In this document: positions 10,386-20,043 of the stretch, piece by piece | Layout: the number at the start of each line of letters is the position of its first letter | Numbering within the stretch: position 1 is the first letter of the stretch | DNA from: Pyropia haitanensis | Lineage: Eukaryota; Rhodophyta; Bangiophyceae; Bangiales; Bangiaceae | Length of the DNA stretch: 64,000 nt | Direction of reading: 5' to 3' | Assembly (NCBI GenBank): GCA_008729055.1 | Contig: SDUX01000008.1 | Span: forward strand, 3,125,756 to 3,189,755 | Program-made: the position numbers and the translations under genes | The notes under the pieces: model-generated | Told to the model about the DNA's origin: nothing | Seen by the model: the letters and a program-made list of their open reading frames with translations, nothing else | Database searches by the model: none

Positions 10386-10836
10386 CTGCCTGGACCCCTA
10401 CTAGTTGGCTAGCACTCCGCGTGCGGTGCGTACAGCGAAGAACGGTTCATACGGGGTCAAACAGGCCGATTCGGGCCCCCGGCAAGGCAGGCTGCACGCC
10501 GCGAACGCCCAAGACCTGATCCGCACGGGGTCACGGGTGAGACCGCACAGCGCCGCGGGCGCCGCTCTCCACCACCTGTGACCACGCAGTGGACCGCGGA
10601 TGTGGAGCACGTGCACGAGCCAATGGGCGACCTGCCATAGGTCCGGGGCACCTACTCCAGGGGGGGACTTTCCCGCTGGAGCTAGCTTGAGGCCGCCACC
10701 GCCCGGTCCGGTCCCGGTGGACACCCCGCCGCCCCGTCCGTCCCCGTCGGCCGCGTGCTCCCCCCCCCCCCCGCCCTCCAGACGCGGTCCACCCCTTGCG
10801 CGGCGTCGCCCTCTGTTGGCGGCAACACCCTTGGCG
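10386..10836. other. Upstream region of the serine hydrolase gene
   Basis: Between transposon copy A and the chosen start codon at 10837. The coding frame stays open upstream to about 10600 but is Pro-rich and unlike a protein N-terminus, so it is read as leader. No promoter motif is evident. Confidence 0.3.
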
Positions 10837-13089
10837 ATGGCGCCTGCCGGCGCCGCGGCGCGACCGGCACGGGCGTGGCGCCGCACGGCGGCAGCGGCTG
10901 CCGCCGCCGTCGCCGCCGCCGCCGCCGTCGCCGCCGCCGCCGCCGCCGCCGCTGCCGCCGCCGCCGCCGTTATCGGTGCGTCGCCGCCGACGGCGGCCGC
11001 GCCCGCAGGCAGCGGCCCCTTCCTCGCCGCCATCGACGCGTCGGCGGCGGCGGCGGCGGGCCCCCCCTCCCGCGGCGGCGTGGCCGCCGTCGCCGCCCTC
11101 GCCACCGCCGGCCGGCAGGCGGCGGCGGCGGCTGCCGCCGGCGGCCTGCCCGGCCGCATCGAGCGCGTGCTGCGGGTGCCGCTGGCCAACGGCGGCGGGG
11201 GCGTCGCGTACGCCGTCGCGAGGGGGGGGCGGACGCTCGCGGCGGGCGCGCTGGGCAAGGCGAGCGAGGAGCTGGGCGTGCCGATGGCCGCCGCCAGCCG
11301 CACGGACGTGGCGTCCGTCTCCAAGCAGTTCACCGCGTTCCTCCTCTACTGGCTCGAGCACCGCGGCGAGCTGAGCATGGACGACGACGTGCGGGCGCAC
11401 GTGCCCGAGCTGCCACCGTACCCTGGGGCCACCATCACGTTGCGCCACCTGGTACACCACGTGAGTGGCCTCCTCGACTATTTGGTCCCGCTCTTCCTCT
11501 CGCGTGGCGGCGCGACGGACGGCGTCCCGCGGCCATTGCTGCTCGCGTCCATCCGCCGGCAGACCCGCCTGCGCTTCCAGCCCGGCACGGCGTGGGAGTA
11601 CAGCAACACCAACTACGTGCTTGCCGGGCTGGTGGCCGAGCGCGTCAGCGGCAAGCCACTGGCTCGCCTCCTGCGGGAGGTCATTTTTGTTCCCCTGGGC
11701 ATGAAGGACAGCGACTTGTACGACGAGCCGCTGCGCATCTACCCGGGGCTCGCGTCGAGCTACAGTCAAAACATCACCGAGGCGCCAGTGCCGGGCGGGT
11801 CGCTTGCCGTCTCGCGGGTGCGGGCCCCCCACCAGGCCACAGACATTGGCGCGACTGGCATCGTCACCACCCCGGCAGACCTACTGCGGTGGGCAGACAA
11901 CTTCCGTAACAACACCCTCGGCGGGGGGCGGGGCCTCGTGGAGGCTATGGAAACGCCCTACGTGCTGCAAGACGCCAATGGCACCGCCCTGCCAGTGGAC
12001 TATGCAGGTGCTGGGGGCTACGGCGGGGGCCTCTTTGTCATGGATTTCGCCGTCAACGACACCACCACCGTGAAAGTCATTCATCACGGGGGCGCCGTTG
12101 CGGGCTACCGCAGTGTCCTTCTTCGAGTGCCCGACGCGGGTTTGGCCATTGTCCTTCAGGCCACGTCGTCGGCTTTTGGCGCGAGCGTCCAGCTGGCCTC
12201 CCGGATCGCGGTGCTGGCTGCCCCCGACGTGTTTGGGGGAGGCGGGGACAGCGACACGCCAGAGCCGGCGGCCTCCGAAGCCACTCCACAGGCCAGCGTC
12301 GAGCCGGTGGCCACACCCTCCCCGGCCAAACCGGTCGCGGTGTCGCGCAAGGCGCTGGCCGAGGCGGCAGGGGTGTGGGTGATGGATGGGGTGGAGGGCG
12401 CTGGCGGCACGTTTGAGGTACTGGTGGACTGTGCCGCGGGGGCCACTGCCGGGAAGGAGGGCAAGGCGGATGGCGACAACCATGGGGCCGCCGCCGGGTG
12501 CCGGCTGTTTATCGACCTCGGCTTGCTGAGCCGCTCACTCCTGGCGCTCGTCTCGGCCACCCGCTTTGTGGGTGCCCTCGTGGGCAACCCCGGCGCCCTG
12601 ACCTTGGAGGTGTCCCCGCCAGCCAACGGCAGTGCCAGCCCCACCGCCACCCTCTCCGTGACGCTGCCCGACCCGTCGGGCACGGGCACGGCGCCGCCAG
12701 TGACTGCCGCCGCCACGCGGCACGCAGCCCTGCAGGTGGGCGCGGCGGCGCTCGCCGCCGCCGCGGGCACCTACACTTCAGACGACCTTGGCGCCACGTA
12801 CACGTTCATCGCCCGCGGGGGCGGCCTCGGCCTGGTGGTGGACGGCCAAGAGGGCCGGCTCGGCTCCACCCTCCTCCCCTGCTGCGTCGACGCGGAGGGG
12901 GGCTGGGGGGGGGCCTTCACCAGCGCCCGCCCGGAGCTCGTCTCGCAAGCCGTCGCGGGGGGGACGGGCGCGTGGCTGACCATGACGTTTCGGGGGGACG
13001 CCGCCGCGCTCGACACGCAAGACAATGGGGACGGGCGGGGGAACCTCGCGGGCGTGCCGTTCCGACGGGAGGGGACGTGCCCTGCGTGA
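10837..13089 (+). CDS. Serine beta-lactamase-family hydrolase (class C / PBP4* type)
   Basis: 750 residues from the ATG at 10837. It opens with a basic segment and a long Ala tract (a possible membrane anchor or targeting signal, (GCC)n coded). The catalytic domain has SxxK as SVSK (Ser160, Lys163), YxN as YSN (Tyr255, in WEYSNTNY), GATGIVTTPADLLRW and the HHGG box in place of KTG, all typical of the beta-lactamase/esterase EstB/D-aminopeptidase group. The C-terminal 150 residues (AAGTYTSDDLGATYTF and following) match the beta-barrel domain that often follows such hydrolases in bacteria. It probably cleaves esters or peptides rather than antibiotics. The frame is intact and intronless. Eukaryotic members exist (LACTB); the two-domain form suggests ancient transfer from bacteria, which is inference only. 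Confidence 0.85.
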   Translation: MAPAGAAARPARAWRRTAAAAAAAVAAAAAVAAAAAAAAAAAAAVIGASPPTAAAPAGSGPFLAAIDASAAAAAGPPSRGGVAAVAALATAGRQAAAAAAAGGLPGRIERVLRVPLANGGGGVAYAVARGGRTLAAGALGKASEELGVPMAAASRTDVASVSKQFTAFLLYWLEHRGELSMDDDVRAHVPELPPYPGATITLRHLVHHVSGLLDYLVPLFLSRGGATDGVPRPLLLASIRRQTRLRFQPGTAWEYSNTNYVLAGLVAERVSGKPLARLLREVIFVPLGMKDSDLYDEPLRIYPGLASSYSQNITEAPVPGGSLAVSRVRAPHQATDIGATGIVTTPADLLRWADNFRNNTLGGGRGLVEAMETPYVLQDANGTALPVDYAGAGGYGGGLFVMDFAVNDTTTVKVIHHGGAVAGYRSVLLRVPDAGLAIVLQATSSAFGASVQLASRIAVLAAPDVFGGGGDSDTPEPAASEATPQASVEPVATPSPAKPVAVSRKALAEAAGVWVMDGVEGAGGTFEVLVDCAAGATAGKEGKADGDNHGAAAGCRLFIDLGLLSRSLLALVSATRFVGALVGNPGALTLEVSPPANGSASPTATLSVTLPDPSGTGTAPPVTAAATRHAALQVGAAALAAAAGTYTSDDLGATYTFIARGGGLGLVVDGQEGRLGSTLLPCCVDAEGGWGGAFTSARPELVSQAVAGGTGAWLTMTFRGDAAALDTQDNGDGRGNLAGVPFRREGTCPA

Positions 13090-13612
13090 ATGAGCAGACG
13101 TGGGGGGGGGGGAAGGGACGTCAGGGCGTGCATCGGCTGTTAAGGGCCCTGTTTTGTGTGTTGTCTGAGGTTGCGGGGCGGCCCTGGTTGTGCCGGTTCC
13201 TGCGCGGAAGACAAGGGCGTGGCCGGCAGGCGCGCACACAAAGTGGCCACCGATGCACCAGACGTGCAAGCTTGCGTGCTTTGAAAGCAGAGTCGACCAG
13301 TCATCACCCAAAGTCCCAACGGGTGACGACTCCGTTCAATATGGGAGCACCTGCGGGCCATTCACTCATTTTTCTTTGACGGCTATCCCGTATTGGAGCG
13401 CACTAATTGGGTAGGTTCCGATTGTTCACGAGACCCCCGCTCCCCGAGCGTGTAGGGGCGTCGTCCACCGGCCCCCGCGCTGCCTCCGCGACGAGGGGAG
13501 ACACCGCCGCAGAGGGACAAACGAACAGTCGGGGGAGTGCCACGAGCAGTTGCCCACCGCTGTTGGACCCTCCCCCATCCCCCCCCCCCCCCCTCCTTGC
13601 TTCCCCTCTTTC
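13090..13612. other. Convergent intergenic region
   Basis: Between the stop of the serine hydrolase (+) and the stop of the cysteine-rich protein (-). It has a C12-13 run near 13578-13592. Short frames only; probably 3' UTRs. Confidence 0.35.
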
Positions 13613-14359
13613 TCAATCAAACACGCAGTACCCCCGCTCCATCTGGCAGTCCGCCGTACACACGCCCTTGATGCGGCACGTCACCGGGTCGAGCTGGCAC
13701 ACGCTGGAGGTGCAGGCGCTGCGGAGGCAGCGGCGGCCGGCTCCACACGGCGGCTTGCCCCGCCCACACACGGTGTAGGGCGGGCACGCGCCGCGCGTCG
13801 GCGTCGGCGTCGGCGTCGGCGCGCCCTTTGACACGCAGTAGCCCTTGCCCTTCAGGCACAGCTCCTGGCACGCGCCGAGCTTGCACGTGACGGGGTCGAC
13901 CGTGCACCACGGCGACGTGCACTCTTGCAGGCGGCACCGGCGGCCGAGGCCACACGGGCGCTCCCCCGGCCCGCACACCTGGTAGGGGGGGCACGCCGGC
14001 GTCGGCACCGGCGCGTCGACACACGCGCCGTGCACGTTAACGTTGCAGTCCTTGCTGCACGCGCGCGTCACGGCGCACGTGACGGGGTCGATGCGGCACC
14101 ACGACGGCGTGCACCGCTGGATCTTGCACACCCGGCGCTTGCCGTAGAGGCCGGTGCGGCAGTCCGCGTCGGTGTCGCAGGTGGTGTAGGGCGGACACTT
14201 GGGGCGGTAGATGTAGGGGGCGGCGGCCGCCGTCGCCTCTGCCCGCGACACCGCCGCCGCCGCCGACGCGGCGGTCGTGGCGGCGGTGGCGAGCGTCAGG
14301 GTGGCCGCCGCCGCCGCCGCCGCAATGGCGGCGACGAGTGTGACGCGGGCGGGCGCCAT
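13613..14359 (-). CDS. Secreted cysteine-rich repeat protein, copy 1
   Basis: 248 residues. The ATG at 14359 opens MAPARVTLVAAIAAAAAAA, a plausible signal peptide. Three tandem modules of about 55 residues follow, each starting CPPYxxC and carrying a DPVTC core, a CTxxxC segment and a closing GxC, with nine or ten cysteines per module. They are joined by Thr/Pro linkers (about four TP units before module 3). Regular spacing and cysteine density point to a disulfide-bonded extracellular or cell-wall protein. No named family could be assigned; the layout recalls chitin-binding or protease-inhibitor-like modules only superficially. A paralogue lies at 21313-22172 on the same strand. The frame is intact. 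Confidence 0.75.
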   Translation of the reverse strand: MAPARVTLVAAIAAAAAAATLTLATAATTAASAAAAVSRAEATAAAAPYIYRPKCPPYTTCDTDADCRTGLYGKRRVCKIQRCTPSWCRIDPVTCAVTRACSKDCNVNVHGACVDAPVPTPACPPYQVCGPGERPCGLGRRCRLQECTSPWCTVDPVTCKLGACQELCLKGKGYCVSKGAPTPTPTPTRGACPPYTVCGRGKPPCGAGRRCLRSACTSSVCQLDPVTCRIKGVCTADCQMERGYCVFD

Positions 14360-14871
14360 TTGTCCACAGCACCGTCGGCGGCCGGAACGAGGGGGGTCGA
14401 TGCTTGGCGAAGGGGAGGGTAGCGGGAGTAGGGAGCGCAGCGTCGGCGGGGGCAGGCCAGTGGGGCACGTCGCGGCGGCTCGGAACAGTGCGCACCGACA
14501 GCCGCTGTCTTGAGGGGTCCCACCCCGCCCCCTAGTGCGCTCCCCACCCCATCTTATACGTCCTCCAAGCGCGGCGCGTCGACGCCAGAGCGGGGGGGGG
14601 GGGGGGGAGGGTGGGCGGCGTGCGGGCGGGCGACACCGCGGCCACCGTTGTCGCCGCCCACCCCACCACGCCACGCCACGTGCGCGCGCAGCGGCGGCGA
14701 GGGCGGAAGCGAAACAGACGGCGCCGCCGCCGTGCGGGCGTGCCCGGCCACGGGCGCCCGCGGCGGCGGCCGCGCCGCGAGAGGCGGGCGTGACGTGGAC
14801 AAACCGCCGCCGCCACCGCTGTGGCGGCGGCCATCTTCCGGCGGCGGCGGCGGCGGCGGCGGCGACGGCGG

Positions 14872-14902
<31 letters not shown>

Positions 14903-15158
14903 GGCCTCGGTGGCGCCGGCGCGGGCGCCGGGGGTGGGCGGCCGCGGCGGGGACCATGGGCGAACGCAGGGGGGGGGACGGCTCGGCGTGGCGGCGCTGG
15001 CCGTGGACGCGGTGCCGCCCCGCTGCCCGCGCTGTTGCCCGTGGGGCGGGGGTGGGGGGGGGGGGGGGGGGGGGGAGCGGGGAGGCACAGGCACGTGGCC
15101 GGCACGTGCCGGCGCGTGGCGCGGCGGCAAACCGCCACGGCGGGATGGGGCGCCCTGG
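14360..15158. other. Upstream region of cysteine-rich gene 1
   Basis: Promoter-proximal DNA followed by a (GGC)n array (about 14840-14906) and G runs (15056-15075). The phrase around 15022-15060 (GCGCTGTTGCCCGTGGGGCG) recurs with one change near 22790-22815 upstream of the paralogue, so the duplication extended beyond the coding region. No gene is seen. Confidence 0.35.
14840..14906 (+). repeat. (GGC)n microsatellite
   Basis: Nearly uninterrupted GGC/CGG triplets with two or three point changes, upstream of cysteine-rich gene 1. It reads as poly-Arg, poly-Ala or poly-Gly depending on frame and is not treated as coding. Confidence 0.8.
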
Positions 15159-15859
15159 TAAGGATGGCACTTAACGATCGTTAAGAAAAACCTTACCGAG
15201 TTAACGATCGTTTAACGACTTTAACGATGTCGTTTAACGACTTTAACGACCCACCTTACCGACGTATTTGTTAACTACTTACATTGTACTCCGAAAACGA
15301 GTTTGTCACTTGCAGTCCGCAGGTGGGGGACCATCTTGTCTCTGCGGCCGTGCACCGGCGCGGCGGGCGGTACAACCGGCAGCTTGGAAAGGGCGGTCTC
15401 GTCCCCATCGCACGCCTCCGCGTCCCGCAGGTACTGTTGTTGGGCAGCCTCGCAGGCGCGGCAGAAGGCAACCCAATTGTTGGTCGCCTTTCCATCGCCG
15501 TCCAGCACGTGGTCGCTAGTTTTGCGAAAGGCAGCCCACAGGTCCATCTAGCTGCTCAGAGGCGCCCGGAAGCGACGACAAGGAAGAGTAGTGGTGCAGC
15601 CTGCGCCGGTGGTCTCGTTGGTCGCAGGAGCGCGCGGAGGGCAGCCGCGAAGTCAGCAATCCGGACCCTCATGTCTTGGACTGAGCGTGCATGTGGCACC
15701 GTCCTCCAGAATTGCACTGCCCGACATGTAAATACACAGGCGCCGGGAATTAACGACTTTAACGAGTTTTCGTCCCTGGACCTTAACGATTTAACGATCG
15801 TTATAACGATCGTTAAACGACTTTCGTTTAACGACTTTTCTTAACGACTGACAACCTTA
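15159..15859. mobile_element. DNA transposon (hAT-like), copy B, internally deleted
   Basis: 701-bp element with ends TAAGG...CCTTA, bordered by the exact 7-bp direct repeat GCCCTGG (15152-15158 and 15860-15866). The right end reads TGACAACCTTA, the same as copy A; the left end is TAAGGATGGCA. Both subterminal zones are packed with TTAACGA/TCGTTAA motifs in both orientations (15170-15245 and 15745-15850), different from those of copy A. It encodes a short BED-finger-like frame on the minus strand, which suggests descent from an autonomous hAT-type element that lost the rest of its transposase. Confidence 0.82.
15275..15547 (-). pseudogene. BED-type zinc-finger remnant of a transposase
   Basis: 90 codons from the ATG at 15547. 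Trp4 and Phe7 (MDLWAAF), then WVAFCRAC with Cys29 and Cys32, then KMVPHL with His75, follow the W..F...CxxC...H pattern of BED fingers at the N-terminus of hAT transposases. The final Cys/His of the finger is not clear (HLRTASD). The frame stops soon after, without a catalytic domain, so this is read as the N-terminal stub of a transposase inside element B. Such stubs could still bind element ends. Assignment rests on pattern only. Confidence 0.5.
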
Positions 15860-15979
15860 GCCCTGGCGGCGGGGGGGGTCCACTCCGCGCGGGACGCGGG
15901 GATGACAAGGACGGCCATGCGGTGGGGATCTCGCGCGCGGTGCCGCGCACGCGTGGGAGCAGGACGACACGAGGCGTAG

Positions 15980-17762
15980 AACCTTGGAAACTCTAGCTAG
16001 GGTTGACGGGCCCGTCAACCCTGGCGTCAAGGCTGCGTCAAGGCTGCGTCAAGGCTGCGTCAAGGCTGCGTCAAGGCTGCACCCGGAGATTGGCAGTCGG
16101 AGATGTACTTCACCGATTGGGTATTTTGGGTGTGGACCTCGGAACTGCGGTGGCAGCGCGCACCAGGGCGGCGCTGCCGCCGCCGCTCCCGCCACCGCCG
16201 CCCCCGCAGGCGGCTGCCCCTGCCCCCCCCGCCGCCGCCACGGTCGCAGCCGGGTGCCCCCGCCGACGTGTCCGCGGGTGCCCCCGCCCCCACCGCGGCT
16301 GCTGCCGCCCCCACCGCGGCTGCTGCCGCTCCCCCCGCGGCTGCTGCCGCTCCCCGCACGGCTTGCGCCGCCCCCGCCACGGGCAGCCACCCCAGCCCCC
16401 CATGTCGCGAGCTGCCCCCCCTGCACCCCTGCCACGCGCTGCGCCCCCCGCCATCCTGGCCCACACCCGCCGCCACCGCGGCTGCCGCGGCTGCCGCGGG
16501 GGGCGGCCGCGGCCGCCGCGGCCGCCGCCGCCGCCGCCCGCCGCCCACCGCCGCCGCCGCCGCCGCCGCCGCCGCGGCTGCCGCGGCGGGCGGCCGCGGC
16601 CGTCCGCCGCCACCGCCGCCGCCGCTCCCGCCGCCGCCGTCGCCGCCCCGCCGCCGGCCGCCACCGCCGCGGCAGCCGCGGCGGGCGGCCGCGGCCGCCC
16701 GCCACCGCCGCCTCCGCCCCCGCCACTGCGGGCAGCTGCTGGCCCGGCTGCCGCCCCCTCCGCCGCGGCCCGCACCGCGGCCTCCCCCACCGGGTTGCTG
16801 TCGCCCGGCTGCCGCTGCCGCCGCCGCCGTTGCTGCCGGCCGCCACCAGCGGGCTGCCGCGGCCAGCGGGCTACCGCCGCCTGCCTTTCGCCGTCAATCG
16901 CGGGCTTCCTTTGTCGGCTGCCTCTGCCGCCACCGCTCGATATCGCCGCTGCCGCGGCCCCCGCCACCGCAGTGGCGGCTGGCGCCGCCGCCCCCGCCCT
17001 CGCGGCGGCGGCAATGGCTGCCGCCGCCGCCCCCTCCCGCCGCTGCCCCCGTGGCGGCAGCGGCCGCTGCCTTGCGGGGGGAGGGGTGACCAGCCACGCT
17101 GCTTGCACGCAAAGCGCTGTTGAACAACTTATACACCGCGATTGTTCGATGTGGATACAAAAGTACACACACCTCAGACTTGACACACATCTCGCGGCCT
17201 GTTTGGCGAATCTAGTGTCCCGTACGTCTGGTCTGATAGGCTGTCACACGATTTGAACTGCGAATCTGTAACAATCAATACTGAACTTACTCCTGATGGA
17301 CATGAGAGTACCACATTTGGAAGAACACCCATCGTGGTCAACGACTGGCAACTCCCCAACTGCTGAAGCGCCGGCGCCCGACGCCCCCCTCCATCCCGCC
17401 CGGTCGCCCGCTTCACCATTTTCTGGCCACCCAGCAGGCCAGGTGGATACACAAGCCAGTTTTACTTGTTCTAGTCAGTTGTGCGTGCGGGTCTGCACAC
17501 GTCTGGTAGAGCAGAGCCCCCAAAGAACCCATGAACGGACATAATGCAATCACCATCCCCCTCGGTTACGCCGCTCGGGGGCGCTGCTGACGGAGAAACA
17601 ATGTCTAGATCTGATAGATGTAGTTTTTGAAGGATGAGAGCACTGTGGGGCGTTGGACGGCCTGTCGCGGCTACCTGTTCAGAATGGACACTTTGGGGGT
17701 CTGTATGACCCACTTCCCGACGTTTGCGAAACCTTCTGAGCACATAGTCGTGCTCAGCGTCA
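15980..17762 (+). repeat. Left arm of the palindrome
   Basis: About 1.78 kb. Order from the outside: terminal GGAAACTCTAG, a 24-bp perfect palindrome (15999-16022), five copies of GCGTCAAGGCT (16024-16079), unique sequence, about 0.9 kb of GCC-rich triplets (16160-17090), then about 0.65 kb of balanced-composition DNA. Similarity to the other arm fades around 17762. Confidence 0.85.
15999..16022. repeat. Terminal 24-bp perfect palindrome, left
   Basis: Self-complementary sequence centred on GACGGGCCCGTC. The identical 24 bp is present at 20005-20028, so the large palindrome carries a small perfect palindrome near each end. It could form cruciforms or bind a dimeric protein. Confidence 0.85.
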
Positions 17763-17935
17763 TTGACTTAGTTTGATGTATACAGCTTGAGAAAACTTTG
17801 CTTCACTGTCTGAAACGCGTTGTAGCGGGGTGTGACGCGTTGCACCAAAGTGTGCGCAGGGCACTTCACCACGTGCAACACGAGTCAGGGACCACTTCAC
17901 CAACTTTTCTGAACCATGCTCAATCGACTAAACCG

Positions 17936-19318
17936 ACATCGCTGAGAACGACTATGTGCTCAGAAGGTTTCGCAAACGTCGGGAAGTGGGTCATACAGAC
18001 CCCCAAAGTGTCCATTCTGGGCAGGTAGCCGCGACAGGCCGTCCAACGCCCCACAGTGCTCTCATCCTTCAAAAACTACATCTATCAGATCTAGACATTG
18101 TTTCTCCGTCAGCAGCGCCCCCGAGCGGCGTAACCGAGGGGATGGTGATTGCATTATGTCCGTTCATGGGTTCTTTGGGGGCTCTGCTCTACCAGACGTG
18201 TGCAGACCCGCACGCACAACTGACTAGAACAAGTAAAACTGGCTTGTGTATCCACCTGGCCTGCTGGGTGGCCAGAAAATGGTGAAGCGGGCGACCGGGC
18301 GGGATGGAGGGGGGCGTCGGGCGCCGGCGCTTCAGCAGTTGGGGAGTTGCCAGTCGTTGACCACGATGGGTGTTCTTCCAAATGTGGTACTCTCATGTCC
18401 ATCAGGAGTAAGTTCAGTATTGATTGTTACAGATTCGCAGTTCAAATCGTGTGACAGCCTATCAGACCAGACGTACGGGACACTAGATTCGCCAAACAGG
18501 CCGCGAGATGTGTGTCAAGTCTGAGGTGTGTGTACTTTTGTATCCACATCGAACAATCGCGGTGTATAAGTTGTTCAACAGCGCTTTGCGTGCAAGCAGC
18601 GTGGCTGGTCACCCCTCCCCCGCAAGGCAGCGGCCGCTGCCGCCACGGGGGCAGCGGCGGGAGGGGGCGGCGGCGGCAGCCATTGCCGCCGCCGCGAGGG
18701 CGGGGGCGGCGGCGCCAGCCGCCACTGCGGTGGCGGGGGCCGCGGCAGCGGCGATAGCGAGCGGTGGCGGCAGAGGCAGCCGACAAAGGAAGCCCGCGAT
18801 TGACGGCGAAAGGCAGGCGGCGGTAGCCCACTGGCGGCGGCAGCCCGCTCGCGGCGGCCGGCAGCAACGGCGGCGGCGGCAGCGGCAGCCGGGCGGCAGC
18901 AACCCGGTGGGGGCGGCGGCGGTGGGGGCGGCGGCCGGGGCGGCAGCCCGGGCGGCAGGCGGCCGGCGGCCGGCCAGGCAGGCGGCCGGCGGCAGGCAGC
19001 AACGGCGACGGCGGCAGCGGCAGCCGGGGCGGCAGCAGCCCGCAGCGGCGGGGGCGGAGGCGGCGGCGGCCACGGCGGCGGCCGGCGGCGGCGGCGGGCT
19101 GCGGCGGCGGCAGCGGCGGCGGCGGCGGCAGCGGTGGCGTCGGTCGCGGCCGCGGCAGCCGCGGCGGCCACGGCGGCGGCCGTGGCGGGCGGCCGCGGCC
19201 GTCCGCCGCGGCGGCCGCGGCGGCGGCGGTGGCGGGCGGCGGCGGGGACGGGGACGGCCGCGACGGGGGCGGCGGCGGCGGTGGCGGCGAACGGCCGCGG
19301 CCGCCCGCCGCGGCAGGC

Positions 19319-19351
<33 letters not shown>

Positions 19352-20043
19352 GGCGGCAGCCGGGCCAGCAGCTGCCCGCAGTGGCGGGGGCGGAGGCGGC
19401 GGTGGCGGGCGGCCGCGGCCGCCCGCCGCGGCTGCCGCGGCGGTGGCGGCAGGCGGCGGGGGCGGCGACGGCGGCGGCGGGAGCGGCGGCGGCGGTGGCG
19501 GTGGGCGGCGGGCGGCGGCGGCGGCGGCCGCGGCGGCCGCGGCCGCCCCCCGCGGCAGCCGCGGCAGCCGCGGTGGCGGCGGGTGTGGGCCAGGGTGGCG
19601 GGGGGCGCAGCGCGTGGCAGGGGTGCAGGGGGGGCAGCTCGCGACATGGGGGGCTGGGGTGGCTGCCCGTGGCGGGGGCGGCGCAAGCCGTGGGGGGAGC
19701 GGCAGCAGCCGCGGTGGGAGCGGCAGCAGCCGCGGTGGGGGCGGCAGCAGCCGCGGTGGGGGCGGGGGCACCCGCGGACACGTCGGCGGGGGCACCCGGC
19801 TGCGACCGTGGCGGCGGCGGGGGGGGCAGGGGCAGCCGCCTGCGGGGGCGGCGGTGGCGGGAGCGGCGGCGGCAGCGCCGCCCTGGTGCGCGCTGCCACC
19901 GCAGTTCCGAGGTCCACACCCAAAATACCCAATCGGTGAAGTACATCTCCGACTGCCAATCTCCGGGTGCAGCCTTGACGCAGCCTTGACGCAGCCTTGA
20001 CGCCAGGGTTGACGGGCCCGTCAACCCTAGAGTTTCCCGTCTT
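17936..20043 (-). repeat. Right arm of the palindrome
   Basis: About 2.1 kb, the reverse complement of the left arm with a net gain of about 325 bp, all in the triplet-rich zone (roughly 18870-19430). It carries three rather than five copies of the 11-bp CAAGGCT unit. In the unique part only a few differences were found by eye, such as a two-base change near 18017 and a one-base G-run difference near 18137. Confidence 0.85.
20005..20028. repeat. Terminal 24-bp perfect palindrome, right
   Basis: Second copy of the self-complementary sequence centred on GACGGGCCCGTC, next to the three-copy 11-bp tandem repeat at the right end of the element. Confidence 0.85.

Larger units (their letters stand above)
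15980..20043. mobile_element. Giant foldback / MULE-like palindromic element
   Basis: A 4.06-kb element made of two long inverted arms around a short spacer. The inner arms mirror exactly about position 17849: open frames of 92 and 82 residues at 17174-17452 and 17296-17544 reappear unchanged on the other strand at 18246-18524 and 18154-18402. The element is bracketed by a 9-bp direct repeat GAGGCGTAG (15971-15979 and 20044-20052). Both ends read inward to GGAAACTCTAG. A 9-bp duplication with very long terminal inverted repeats fits Mutator-like or foldback elements. No transposase is recognisable, so it is probably non-autonomous. The outer arms are almost pure GGC/GCC triplets. Confidence 0.8.

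Noticed and set aside
10837..13089. Antibiotic-resistance beta-lactamase
   Set aside because: Size, the C-terminal barrel domain, the HHGG box and the eukaryotic context fit the broad serine hydrolase group; nothing indicates resistance.
14840..14906. CRISPR-like direct repeats
   Set aside because: The array is a simple GGC microsatellite without spacers; no CRISPR structure exists anywhere in the window.
17174..17544. Identical 92- and 82-residue frames in both palindrome arms as host genes
   Set aside because: They overlap each other on opposite strands, lack domains and are identical only because the arms are inverted copies.
15980..20043. Palindrome as a pure assembly artefact (failed read splitting)
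   Set aside because: Arms differ by about 325 bp and several point changes, the spacer is unique, flanks differ and a 9-bp direct repeat borders the unit. An artefact would give exact mirror copies without a target duplication. Still worth confirming with reads.
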